A stretch of 64,000 nucleotides of DNA from Propionibacteriaceae bacterium UBA7704 (GTDB lineage: Bacteria > Actinomycetota > Actinomycetes > Propionibacteriales > Propionibacteriaceae), in NCBI GenBank assembly GCA_002482525.1, contig DLGC01000004.1:1-64000 (forward strand), given 5' to 3'. The notes beneath the pieces are model-generated. The model did not search any database. It saw only the letters and a list, made by a program, of their open reading frames with translations, and was not told the origin of the DNA. Positions 15,812 to 24,564 of the stretch are shown piece by piece (the first letter of the stretch is position 1; every line of letters begins with the position of its first letter). Position numbers and translations under genes: made by a program.

Positions 15812-16987
15812 TCAACTCGCCAGCGCTACCTCATCGGGCATGTTCTCAACGCCGAGGCGCTGACGGAACACCCAGTAAGACCACGCGGTGTAGGCGAGCA
15901 CGATCGGCACGAAGATCACCGCGACGATCGTCATCAGAACCAGAGTGGTCTGGCTCGAGGATGCGTTCAACAGATTCAACGGCGCCGTGGTGCGATCACC
16001 AGCAGCGTCGACGAATCCGAGGCCCGGAACCATGGTCAGGAAGGTGATGACTGCCACGGACAGGATCGCCACCGAAGTGGAGATGAAGGCGATGCCTTCG
16101 CGTCCGTGACCGACGAACCACCAAGCTGCGATCAGAGCCACAGCCGCGACCACGGTCATGATCCAACCGGCCAGCTGAAGAGCCGGAGCCAGGTTCACGC
16201 CCAGGGCAGCCTCAGTGAGAGCCGCCTCGGCCGGGAACATCAGGTTCTGCCAGATCAGGTAGACCGCGCCACCGACGATGGCCACCAGACCGATGGTCTG
16301 AGCGAACTTGCGTGCACGATCGTGCAGTTCGCCCGGACGGGTCTTGAGGGTCAGGTAGATGGCTCCATGGAACAGGAACGCCACGACCAGCACGATGCCA
16401 CCCAGGACGCCGAATCCGTAGCCGTTGATGAACAGCTGCAGGAAGTACGGTGCCGGAGTCAGCACGAACAGGTGCTCCGCTGCAGGCTGCAGCAGGACCG
16501 GGGTGTTCATGTCGCCGGTGGCCAGGGCAACCGGCAGGCCCATGATGAAGTTGGCGAAGGCAATGCCGAACACCAGCGGCACGATGAACGAGCCGATGGC
16601 CGCCATCCAGTCGAAGGTGTTACGCCACTTGGTCTCGGGGTGCTTCGAGCGGTACTCGAAGGACACACCACGAATGATCAGGCCAACCAGGATCAGGAAC
16701 AACGGCAGGTAAGCGCCCGAGAACAGGGTCGCGTACCAGGCGGGGAAGGCCGCGAAGGTGGCGCCACCAGCGGTGAGCAGCCAGACCTCGTTACCGTCCC
16801 AGACCGGGCCGATGGTGTTCACCATGACTCGCTTTTCCTTGTCGTTCTTGCCGAGGAAAGGAATCAGCATGGCCACGCCGTAGTCGAAGCCTTCCAGAAC
16901 CAGATAGCCGATCCACAGGACGGCGATCAAGATCACCCACAGAATCTGCAAGCCCACCGCGGGAGCTGCTACTTCAAGTGCAAACAT
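15812..16987 (-). CDS. cydB: Cytochrome bd ubiquinol/menaquinol oxidase subunit II
   Basis: 391 aa, with eight to nine predicted membrane helices. The N-terminal hallmark VLEGFDYGVAMLIPFLGK and the following GPVWDGNEVWLLTAGGATFAAFP are characteristic of CydB. RGVSFEYRSK is also conserved. It pairs with CydA to form the high-affinity oxidase that reduces O2 with quinol without pumping protons. ATG 16987 follows GAGAGG. It lies 13 nt after cydA and 2 nt before cydDC in one operon. Confidence 0.96.
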   Translation of the reverse strand: MFALEVAAPAVGLQILWVILIAVLWIGYLVLEGFDYGVAMLIPFLGKNDKEKRVMVNTIGPVWDGNEVWLLTAGGATFAAFPAWYATLFSGAYLPLFLILVGLIIRGVSFEYRSKHPETKWRNTFDWMAAIGSFIVPLVFGIAFANFIMGLPVALATGDMNTPVLLQPAAEHLFVLTPAPYFLQLFINGYGFGVLGGIVLVVAFLFHGAIYLTLKTRPGELHDRARKFAQTIGLVAIVGGAVYLIWQNLMFPAEAALTEAALGVNLAPALQLAGWIMTVVAAVALIAAWWFVGHGREGIAFISTSVAILSVAVITFLTMVPGLGFVDAAGDRTTAPLNLLNASSSQTTLVLMTIVAVIFVPIVLAYTAWSYWVFRQRLGVENMPDEVALAS

Positions 16988-17000
16988 TTCTCAGCCTCTC

Positions 17001-18521
17001 TCAGTACGCGAAGCTCACGGGAGCGTCGTCGTCGGTGAGCACAACAGGCTCGGTGACTTCCGGCAGTCCCTGCTTGATGAAGTGAAGCTGCAGCCCGACC
17101 TCGACCACCGCGAGGGCGCCGTAGATCACGGTGAACAGCACCATGGTGAGACCGACCTCGATGGCGCTAACGCCAGGAGAGTTCGCGCTCATGGTGGGCA
17201 GCACGCCGTACACGACGAACGGCTGGCGACCCATCTCGGCGAAGATCCACCCGAAGCTGTTGGCGAACAGAGCCATCAGCGGGGTTGCGATCATCGCAGC
17301 AGTCCACAGCGAACCACCCTTGGGGTCCTTGCCCTTGTTGGTGGCGATGAGGACCCAGATGCCCACGATGATTGCCAGACCGCCCAGCGCGATCATCGTC
17401 CGGAAGGTCCAGAACGAGACCGGAATGCTCGGTGCGAAGTCGAACGGTGCATCAGCGTTGGCTGCGTTGTAGGAGGCAACATCCTTGACCAGTGAACCGG
17501 CGGTGTCCTTCTGCAACTGCACGTTGCTGAAGCCTTCCTTGGTGTACTGCTCGTTGAGGTTGTTGATGCCGTACATCACAGCGTTGACGTCGTAGTTCTC
17601 CGAACCCAGGATCGAGAACAGACCCGGGATGGTCAGAGCGGTGATGCTCTGGCCCTCGGCGACACCCTCACAACTGCTACCGACCAGGATCAGCGAGAAG
17701 CCCGCTGCCGACTCGGTGTTGCACAGGCCCTCTGCGGCAGCCATCTTGATCGGCTGCTCAGCGGTGACGACCTTGCCCTGCAGGTCACCGGTGATGATCA
17801 CGGCTGCGCCGGCGATGATCAGGACCCAGGCGCCGAAGCGAGTCGACCAGTGCCAGGCCGACTTGGTCTCGGCGTCAGCGTCGCCAGCTTTGGCGAGCTT
17901 GGCCAACCACCAACCGGAGATGCCCACGATGATGCCGCCCGCGGTGACGTATGCACCGGCGATGACGTGCGGGAAGGTGACCAGGTTGACCGGGTTCACC
18001 AGAACCTGCAGCAGATCGGTCATTTCCGCACGACCGGTCGCCTCGTTGTAGAACGAGCCCGCAGGATTCTGCATGAAGGAGTTGGCCGCCAGAATGAAGA
18101 TCGCCGACAACAAGGTGCCGATCGAGCCCAACCAGATGCTCATCAAGTGAAGCTTCTTGGGCAAGCGATCCCAACCGAAGACCCAGACTCCCAGGAACAC
18201 CGACTCCAGGAAGAAGGCCAGCAGGGCCTCCATCGCCAGAGGTGCACCGAAGATGTCACCGACGAAGCGGGAGTATTCAGACCAGTTCAGACCGAACTGG
18301 AACTCCTGCACGATGCCCGTCACAACGCCCATAGCGAAGTTGATCAGGAACACCTTTCCGAAGAACTTGGTCAGGCGAAGGAACTTCTCCTCCCCTGACC
18401 GGTACCACAACGTCTGGAGTACAGCCACCAGCATCGACAGCGCGATGGTGATGGGTACGAAGAGGAAGTGATACACGGTGGTAATACCGAACTGCCATCT
18501 GGCAAGGGTTTCCGCGCTCAT
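17001..18521 (-). CDS. cydA: Cytochrome bd ubiquinol/menaquinol oxidase subunit I
   Basis: 506 aa from ATG 18521 (MSAETLARWQFGITTVYHFLFVP). The frame is open further upstream, but the CydA fold starts here. Heme ligands are in place: His near residue 19 (VYHFL, b595 side), PHVIAGAYVTAGG (His of b558) and the Met of AEMGRQPF (b558), with GRQPF variant of the usual GRQPW. The quinol-binding Q loop is of the short type. TAGATT ends 7 nt before the ATG with TTGCGG 17 nt upstream of it, so transcription may begin at the start codon. First gene of cydA-cydB-cydDC, divergent from a BlaI-like regulator. Confidence 0.96.
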   Translation of the reverse strand: MSAETLARWQFGITTVYHFLFVPITIALSMLVAVLQTLWYRSGEEKFLRLTKFFGKVFLINFAMGVVTGIVQEFQFGLNWSEYSRFVGDIFGAPLAMEALLAFFLESVFLGVWVFGWDRLPKKLHLMSIWLGSIGTLLSAIFILAANSFMQNPAGSFYNEATGRAEMTDLLQVLVNPVNLVTFPHVIAGAYVTAGGIIVGISGWWLAKLAKAGDADAETKSAWHWSTRFGAWVLIIAGAAVIITGDLQGKVVTAEQPIKMAAAEGLCNTESAAGFSLILVGSSCEGVAEGQSITALTIPGLFSILGSENYDVNAVMYGINNLNEQYTKEGFSNVQLQKDTAGSLVKDVASYNAANADAPFDFAPSIPVSFWTFRTMIALGGLAIIVGIWVLIATNKGKDPKGGSLWTAAMIATPLMALFANSFGWIFAEMGRQPFVVYGVLPTMSANSPGVSAIEVGLTMVLFTVIYGALAVVEVGLQLHFIKQGLPEVTEPVVLTDDDAPVSFAY

Positions 18522-18528
18522 GGCGCGC

Positions 18529-18557
18529 AATCTACTACTGGCTGTCGTAGACCGCAA
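18529..18557 (-). promoter_or_regulatory. cydA promoter overlapped by an inverted repeat
   Basis: On the minus strand TTGCGG (18557-18552), a 17-nt spacer and TAGATT (18534-18529). The inverted repeat TCTACTAC-TGGCT-GTCGTAGA (18531-18551, one mismatch in 8-bp arms) covers the spacer and half of the -10. A further TCTAC half-site lies at 18565-18569, near the start of the divergent regulator. This fits an operator for a dimeric winged-helix repressor such as the BlaI-type protein next door. Confidence 0.6.
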
Positions 18558-18570
18558 TCTTTGATCTACC

Positions 18571-18894
18571 ATGTGCGCCATGGCAGTCCCGGGTGAGTTG
18601 GAACAGGCGGTGATGAGCATCCTGTGGTCGCGCCCGGAATCTGTTTCCGTGAGGGAAGTCCACGATGCCCTCTCCGTCGACCGTGACCTGGCCTACACCA
18701 CCGTCATGACAGTGCTGGATCGACTCGCGAAAAAGGGTCTGGCTACCAGACATCTTGAGGGCCGAGCCTGGCTGTACCGAGCGGCGCGCACCCAGGTCGA
18801 TGAGCTTTCGGCCGCCATCATCGAGAGTCTGGCCAAGCTCGGACCCGCCGAACGACGCGAAGTTCTCGAGGTCGTGTCGTCCGCGTTCGCCTGA
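18571..18894 (+). CDS. BlaI/MecI/CopY-family transcriptional regulator
   Basis: 107 aa (104 if the second ATG at 18580 is used). The winged helix reads LEQAVMSILWSRPESVSVREVHDAL then YTTVMTVLDRLAKKGLATRH, typical of BlaI/MecI. The C-terminal dimer region is short, and no protease-cleavage motif can be assigned. No blaR/mecR-type metalloprotease receptor gene is beside it, so beta-lactam sensing is unlikely. Divergence from cydABDC and palindromic TCTAC/GTAGA half-sites in the 49-nt gap suggest it controls the bd oxidase and itself. No clear ribosome site. Confidence 0.88.
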   Translation: MCAMAVPGELEQAVMSILWSRPESVSVREVHDALSVDRDLAYTTVMTVLDRLAKKGLATRHLEGRAWLYRAARTQVDELSAAIIESLAKLGPAERREVLEVVSSAFA

Positions 18895-19048
18895 TTCGCG
18901 GCGTCTTGCCAGGTGGCCCATCGGCGGTCCGATTATCAGGAAAATCTTCCTTTCTCAGATCCTCAAGAAATGTTCTAACAAAGGGGGAGTGGATATACGG
19001 GTTCGTACGCTTTCGAATTCGCCGATGGTCAGCGGCAGGCGTCGACGT

Positions 19049-20119
19049 TCACCGGGCGCCAGCGTCGAGCAGGCGGGTCGCGAGTGGGCGAAGCTCGGGA
19101 TCCGTGGTGGCCGCCATGAGTGCCTCCCGGGCGCGCCCACCCAGGCTGCCCAGGCTCATCAGTGCGGTCTGGCGTACCTCGCGGTCCGGGTCGTTCAAGG
19201 CCTGACGCAAGGCCGGTATCACGAGATCGACGGAGGCTTCCTCGACAAGCCCAAGGCACTCGGCCGCCGCGCTTCGTGCCGCTGAGGCGGACGAGTGAAG
19301 TGTTCGGACCAGCCCTGCGACGGCTGCCGCGCCATGGTGAGCCAAGGCCGTGATGAGGCGGTCGCGGTTGACCCTCTCGCCGCCCAGGAGGTCGATGAGC
19401 GCTGTGGTGGCTTCCGGACAGACGAGCTGGCCCAAGGTGTCCACCGCCTGGTCGCGCACGGTCGGGTCATCGTCGTTCAGGCAGTCGATCACCGCCGGCG
19501 CCGCCGTCAGATCCGACCATTTGGCTACGGCTCGGAGCAGCGCGCGGCGGTAGCCCGACGCCGATGCCGCCAGCTCCGCCCGCACCGCCGAGGCCTGCTG
19601 CGGGTGCTGGACCAACGACCAGATCAGCATCTCCTGGACCGCCGGATCTGTTTCGTCGCGCAGGGCATTCAGCAGTTCGACCGGGTCGGCGGGCATCTCC
19701 ATCGCAGCCCGCAGTCGAACCATGGGATCGGGGTGCGCCAGCAACTGGACGGCGGCAATCGCTGCCAGGACGTCCTGCCAGCTTCGCTGGCTGCTGCGAG
19801 CCAACCCGGCCAGACGATCAGCGAGTTGCTGCTCTGCGGCGATGCGGTGGGCGAGTGCCTCGCGGTGAGCTGTGAGAGTGGCGGTTGCGTCCAGGTGGGG
19901 ATCGGCGAGAGCGAGCCCGATCTCAGCGAGATTGAGTCCCAACGCCTTGAGGCTCTGGATCTGGAGCAGCCGCACGAGGTCGGCTTCGCTGTAGAGGCGG
20001 TAGTCGCTCGAGCTACGTCCTGAGGGCACCAGGAGGCCCAGTTCGTCATAGTGGCGCAGGGTGCGACGAGTCAGCCCCGTTCGCTCGGCGACCTCGCCGA
20101 TACGCAGCGCGCGCTCCAT
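19049..20119 (-). CDS. MerR-family regulator fused to HEAT repeats
   Basis: 356 aa from ATG 20119. Residues 4-75 are a MerR DNA-binding domain (RIGEVAERTGLTRRTLRHYDELGLL, then YRLYSEADLVRLLQI). A dimerisation coiled coil follows. From about residue 130 onward the protein consists of HEAT-like alpha-helical repeats (for example AVIDCLNDDDPTVRDQAVDTLGQL; ALRQALNDPDREVRQTALMSLGSL), replacing the small ligand domain of ordinary MerR proteins. HEAT repeats bind proteins or nucleic acids, so the input may be a protein partner. It starts 28 nt after the stop of the secreted-protein gene on the same strand; the ribosome site is weak. Confidence 0.85.
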   Translation of the reverse strand: MERALRIGEVAERTGLTRRTLRHYDELGLLVPSGRSSSDYRLYSEADLVRLLQIQSLKALGLNLAEIGLALADPHLDATATLTAHREALAHRIAAEQQLADRLAGLARSSQRSWQDVLAAIAAVQLLAHPDPMVRLRAAMEMPADPVELLNALRDETDPAVQEMLIWSLVQHPQQASAVRAELAASASGYRRALLRAVAKWSDLTAAPAVIDCLNDDDPTVRDQAVDTLGQLVCPEATTALIDLLGGERVNRDRLITALAHHGAAAVAGLVRTLHSSASAARSAAAECLGLVEEASVDLVIPALRQALNDPDREVRQTALMSLGSLGGRAREALMAATTDPELRPLATRLLDAGAR

Positions 20120-20147
20120 GACCGCAGCGTAGTCGCGGCTCCCGGCC

Positions 20148-20825
20148 CTACGGCGCGACGACGGTGAGCGTGGCCTCAGGTCCGTCATAGGCCGCGACAC
20201 CCTGCCAGGCCACCAGATGGGCTCGGACGGTGATCGTTCCGATGGCGGTGGGGGTGTAGGGCAGCCATACCCGACCAAAGTTGTCGGTGTAGCCGTCGGC
20301 GACGGTTACCCACGTGGTGGCATCTTGTTTGACCTGCAGCTGGACATTCCGCGTTCTGCGGTTGGCGTTGGTACGGATGTAGACCTCGTAGGGCTCATTG
20401 ACCACGATCGGTTCGAAAATGTCGCCGATGACGGCACCCTGCGGCATGGTCTTGAACACCTTGTACCGCGAACGCACCGTGGGGTAGAAGTGATTCCTGG
20501 TGCGGACCTTCTTGGCCGTCACCCGCAGCTTGATCTGCTTCTCCGGAGCCCGCAGCGTGAAGCGGTATTTCCCGTGTTTGTTCGTGCGCACGGTCGCGAC
20601 CTTCTGCCACGAGCCGTCCTTCCACCGGCGCAGCGTCACGAGACGCGAGATGTTGGTGCCGATGTTGCCGTCAACGGTGAACTTCTCGTTCGGCATCGGC
20701 CAGGCGGTGTCGACCCGAGCAGGTGCGTGGGGTTTCGTCGCTGCGTCAGCCCGAGTGGTGCCGGTTCCGACCACCAGTCCGAGTGATAGAGCGATAGCAA
20801 CGATCATTGCCGCTGGCTTGCGCAC
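20148..20825 (-). CDS. Secreted protein of unknown function
   Basis: 225 aa. GTG 20825 follows AGGAGG at ideal spacing. A Sec signal peptide spans about residues 1-29 (MRKPAAMIVAIALSLGLVV, cleavage likely after RADAA). The mature part is beta-rich and basic, with two similar modules (RWKDGSWQKVATVRTNKHGKYRFTL and VKQDATTWVTVADGYTDNFGRVWL) that look like Ig/carboxypeptidase-regulatory-like beta sandwiches found on actinobacterial surfaces. No catalytic motif is seen. I do not recognise a named family. Confidence 0.75.
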   Translation of the reverse strand: MRKPAAMIVAIALSLGLVVGTGTTRADAATKPHAPARVDTAWPMPNEKFTVDGNIGTNISRLVTLRRWKDGSWQKVATVRTNKHGKYRFTLRAPEKQIKLRVTAKKVRTRNHFYPTVRSRYKVFKTMPQGAVIGDIFEPIVVNEPYEVYIRTNANRRTRNVQLQVKQDATTWVTVADGYTDNFGRVWLPYTPTAIGTITVRAHLVAWQGVAAYDGPEATLTVVAP

Positions 20826-20944
20826 GGATGGCCTCCTGAGCGGGAAACGAGAACAGCCTTCACTTTCTGCAGGCTAGCAGACGAAGGGCTCCGAGGCAGC
20901 CGATGGGTCTCTGCGCTTGCCCGTCGACTCGATGGATCATTCGA

Positions 20945-22834
20945 TCAGGCGGCGGAGTCCTCATCGTCGGTAATGGCAGCGGCGAACTGGGCCTGATAGA
21001 GGCGGTGATAGGCACCCTCGGCCTTGATCAACTCGTCGTGACTACCTTGCTCGACGATGGCGCCGTCCTCCATCACCAGAATCACATCGGCATCGCGAAT
21101 AGTGCTCAACCGGTGCGCGATGACGAAGCTGGTCCGACCCTGACGCAGCTTGTTCATGGCGCGTTGCACCAGCAGTTCGGTACGGGTATCCACCGAACTG
21201 GTCGCCTCGTCCAGAATCAGGATCGAGCGATCAGCCAGGAAGGCGCGAGCGATCGTGATGAGCTGCTTCTCGCCCGACGACAGGTTCGACGCCTCCTCAT
21301 TGATCACGGTGTCGTACCCATCCGGGAGGGAGTGGACGAAGCGATCGACATAGGTTGCCTTGGCCGCAGCCAGAATCTGTTCCTCGGTGGCGCCGTCGAG
21401 TCCGTAGGCGATGTTGTCGCGGATGGTGCCGCCGAACAGCCAGGCATCCTGCAGCACCATGCCGAGCTGACTGCGCAGCTCGCTGCGGGGCACTGTGCTG
21501 ATGTCGATACCGTCGATGGTGACGCGGCCGGTCTGCACCTCGTAGAAGCGCATGATCAGATTCACCAAGGTGGTCTTGCCGGCGCCGGTGGGGCCGACGA
21601 TCGCCACCGTCGAACCGGGCTCGGCGACCAGATTCAGATCGGTGATCAGTGGCTTGTCGGGATCGTAGGAGAACGACACATCGGTGAAGGCGACGCGTCC
21701 CTGGATCGGCATCGGAAGCGCCGCTCCGGTCTCGGGCTGCTGCTCCTCGGTGTCCAACACTTCGAAAACCCGCTCGGCCGAGGCCACCCCTGATTGCAGC
21801 AGGTTGGCCATCGAGGCCAGGGTGGTGATCGGATGGGTGAACATGCGGCTGTATTGGATGAACGCCTGCACCCCGCCGACGGTCAAGGTGCCGGTGGTGA
21901 CCATCAGACCGCCCACTACGGCGATGACCACATAGTTGAGGTTCCCGACGAAGAACATCACCGGCATGATGATCCCGGAGACGAACTGTGCGCCGAAGGA
22001 CGATTCGAACAACTCGGCGTTCTTCGCCTTGAACTCGGCCTCGATCTCGCGGCGGCGTCCGAACACGGTGATCAGGTCGTGGCCGGTGTAGGCCTCCTCG
22101 ACCTGGGAGTTCAACTCGCCGGTGGCCTTCCACATCTTCGCGAACAGCTTCTGGGATCGCGACCCGATGATCATGGTCAAGCCGCCCGCGATCGGGATCG
22201 TGATCAAGGCCACCAGGGCCAGCGGCCAGGAGACCACGAACATCATCGCGACCACACCGACGACGGTGAACAGATTGGACACGATCTGCATCAACGTCTG
22301 TTGCAGCGACTGCGAGATGTTGTCGACATCGTTGGTGACTCGGCTGAGCAACTCACCGCGGGGTTGGCTGTCGAAGTACTTCAAGGGCAGCCGGGCGGTC
22401 TTTTCGCTGACCTGCTTGCGCATCCGATAGATGGAGCGCTGCACGATGGAGTTGACCATCAAACCGGCGGCCCAACTCAACCCGAAGAAGCCGATGTAGA
22501 GCACGGCGGCCAGTATCAAGACTCGGCTCAATGCCGTGAAGTCGATCGCGGTGTGGTTCACCACTACGGCGTTGTAGATCAGGTTGGTGCCCTGGCCGAG
22601 GACGGCTGGTCCGATCGCATTGCCGGCGGTGGCCAAGGCCACCATGACGACCACCGCAATGATGAGCGGTAACTCCGGACCCAGGTGGCTCAGCAGGCGC
22701 TTCATCGACGGACCGAAGGAGATCGCCTTCTCCCCGGTGCCGGTACCGTGCCCCATGGGTCCACCACCACGGCCTTGCGGACCGTATTTGGGGCGCTCGT
22801 TGGCCTTGACAGGTTTGGTGTTCTGCTCGCTCAT
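20945..22834 (-). CDS. ABC exporter, heterodimer subunit with canonical ATP site
   Basis: 629 aa from ATG 22834 (MSEQNTKPVKANERPKYGPQ). A Gly-rich cytosolic N-terminal tail, six membrane helices (about 60-340), then the nucleotide domain: Walker A GPTGAGKTT, the unusual signature LSSGEKQ and Walker B ILDEATSSVD with the catalytic Glu. Its ATG overlaps the TGA of the preceding ABC gene by 4 nt, so the two half-transporters are co-translated. It is most like the multidrug/lipid heterodimers of the TM287/288-BmrCD-LmrCD group. Substrate unknown. Confidence 0.92.
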   Translation of the reverse strand: MSEQNTKPVKANERPKYGPQGRGGGPMGHGTGTGEKAISFGPSMKRLLSHLGPELPLIIAVVVMVALATAGNAIGPAVLGQGTNLIYNAVVVNHTAIDFTALSRVLILAAVLYIGFFGLSWAAGLMVNSIVQRSIYRMRKQVSEKTARLPLKYFDSQPRGELLSRVTNDVDNISQSLQQTLMQIVSNLFTVVGVVAMMFVVSWPLALVALITIPIAGGLTMIIGSRSQKLFAKMWKATGELNSQVEEAYTGHDLITVFGRRREIEAEFKAKNAELFESSFGAQFVSGIIMPVMFFVGNLNYVVIAVVGGLMVTTGTLTVGGVQAFIQYSRMFTHPITTLASMANLLQSGVASAERVFEVLDTEEQQPETGAALPMPIQGRVAFTDVSFSYDPDKPLITDLNLVAEPGSTVAIVGPTGAGKTTLVNLIMRFYEVQTGRVTIDGIDISTVPRSELRSQLGMVLQDAWLFGGTIRDNIAYGLDGATEEQILAAAKATYVDRFVHSLPDGYDTVINEEASNLSSGEKQLITIARAFLADRSILILDEATSSVDTRTELLVQRAMNKLRQGRTSFVIAHRLSTIRDADVILVMEDGAIVEQGSHDELIKAEGAYHRLYQAQFAAAITDDEDSAA

Positions 22835-24564
22835 GCGGCCACCTCCGAGGCCTTGAACTGACTTTCCACGATCTCGGCATAGGTGGGGCAGCCGTCGATC
22901 AACTCGGTGTGGGTTCCGATGCCGACGATGGCGCCGTCCTCGAGCACCACGATGGTGTCGGCGGTGCGAATCGTCGACACCCGCTGCGCGACCACCAGCA
23001 CCGCAGCGTCCTTGACCTCGGGTGCCAAGGCGGCTCGTAGTGCGGCATCGGTGGAGACGTCCAAGGCGGAGAAGGAGTCGTCGAACAGATAGATCTCCGG
23101 ACGCCTCACCAGTGCCCGGGCGATCGCCAGCCGTTGTCGCTGGCCGCCGGAGACATTGGTGCCGCCCTGGCTGATCGGTGAGTTCAAGCCGTCGGGCATC
23201 GCGGAGACGAAGTCCTCGGCCTGGGCCACGCGCAAGGCGTGCCACAGCTCTTCATCGGTGGCGTCGGGCTTGCTGAGCCGCAGATTGGAGGCCACGGTTC
23301 CGGTGAACAGGTAGGGGCGCTGTGGCACCAGGCCGATGCGGCCCCACAGCATGTCGGGGTCGAGGTCGCGGACGTCGATGCCGTCCACGCTGACCGTGCC
23401 CGCAGTGGCGTCGAACAATCTTGGGATCAGATTCAGCAGGGTGGACTTTCCGGCACCGGTGGAACCGATGATGGCCGTCGTGGTGCCGGGCCGAATGCTG
23501 AAGCTGATGTCGGACAGCACCGGGTGGCTGGCTCCGGGGTAGGCGAAGCTGACGTCGGCGAAGCTGACCTCGCCGTAGCGACTCAACTCGGTCACCGGAT
23601 TGCTGGAGGTGACCACCGAACTGTCGGTGCCGAGCACCTCGTTGATGCGTCCGGCCGAGACTATCGCGCGCGGAGCCATCATCAGCATCATCGTGGACAT
23701 CATCACGCTCATCAGGATCTGTGCCAGATAGGCTAGATAGGCGGTCAATTGTCCTACCTGCAGATCGCCGGCCGCGATGCGGAAGGCACCGAACCACACC
23801 ACGGCGATCGAGGAGAGGTTCATCACGAAGAAGACCGCGGGGAATAGCGTCATCATGCGACGTCCGACGCGGATCGCGGTGTCGGTGAGTTCATGGTTGG
23901 CGGCATCGAAGCGCTGATGCTCCTGGGGTTCGCGAACGAACGCCCGGATGACGCGAAGGCCGGAGATCTGTTCGCGCAGCACCCGGTTGAGGTTGTCGAC
24001 GCGGGTCTGCATGAGTCGGAACAGTGGTGTCATCTGCGAGACCAGGACGCCGATGATGCTGCCCAGCACCACAACCGCGACCAGGATCAGCCAGCTCAGA
24101 CCGGGATCTTCGCGCAGCGCCATCACCACGCCACCCACCATCATCAAGGGGGCGGCCACGATCATGATCGCTGTCATCAGCACCAGCATCTGGATCTGTT
24201 GGACGTCGTTGGTGTTGCGGGTGATCAGGGTGGGGGCTCCGAAGGAGTTCATCTCCTTGGATGAGAACGACAACGCCCGATCGAAAATCGCCTGGCGCAA
24301 GTCGCGTCCGAAGGCCATGGAGGAGCGAGCGCCGAACCAGGCGGCGCCGATCTGGGCGATGATCTGAACGATCGAGACCAGCAGCATGATCGCGCCGAGC
24401 TGCCAGATCACCGTGGTGTTGCCGGTGGCCACACCGTCGTCGATGATCGAGGCGTTCAGGCTGGGCAAGTACAGCGCTGCCATGGTCTGCAGCAATTGCA
24501 GACCCACAACGCCCAGCAGAAGCGGGGTATAGGGGCGCAGGTAGACCTTGAAGAGGCGGAACAT
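22831..24564 (-). CDS. ABC exporter, heterodimer subunit with degenerate ATP site
   Basis: 577 aa. Six membrane helices occupy residues ~15-310; the nucleotide domain follows with Walker A GSTGAGKST, a canonical signature VSGGQRQRLAIARAL and Walker B YLFDDSFSALD, in which the catalytic Glu is Asp. This Asp is the mark of the non-hydrolysing site in heterodimeric exporters. It begins in the last base of the TetR stop (TGATG) and overlaps the next subunit gene by 4 nt. The three genes therefore form one operon, probably a drug or lipid efflux system controlled by the TetR protein. Confidence 0.92.
   Translation of the reverse strand: MFRLFKVYLRPYTPLLLGVVGLQLLQTMAALYLPSLNASIIDDGVATGNTTVIWQLGAIMLLVSIVQIIAQIGAAWFGARSSMAFGRDLRQAIFDRALSFSSKEMNSFGAPTLITRNTNDVQQIQMLVLMTAIMIVAAPLMMVGGVVMALREDPGLSWLILVAVVVLGSIIGVLVSQMTPLFRLMQTRVDNLNRVLREQISGLRVIRAFVREPQEHQRFDAANHELTDTAIRVGRRMMTLFPAVFFVMNLSSIAVVWFGAFRIAAGDLQVGQLTAYLAYLAQILMSVMMSTMMLMMAPRAIVSAGRINEVLGTDSSVVTSSNPVTELSRYGEVSFADVSFAYPGASHPVLSDISFSIRPGTTTAIIGSTGAGKSTLLNLIPRLFDATAGTVSVDGIDVRDLDPDMLWGRIGLVPQRPYLFTGTVASNLRLSKPDATDEELWHALRVAQAEDFVSAMPDGLNSPISQGGTNVSGGQRQRLAIARALVRRPEIYLFDDSFSALDVSTDAALRAALAPEVKDAAVLVVAQRVSTIRTADTIVVLEDGAIVGIGTHTELIDGCPTYAEIVESQFKASEVAA

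Noticed and set aside
18571..18894. Beta-lactam resistance regulator
   Set aside because: Family match is to BlaI, but no BlaR/MecR sensor or beta-lactamase is nearby; the context is cytochrome bd.
18938..18951. AGGAA-AATC-TTCCT hairpin as terminator after the BlaI-like gene
   Set aside because: Stem of only 5 bp with a weak T-run; too little to call.
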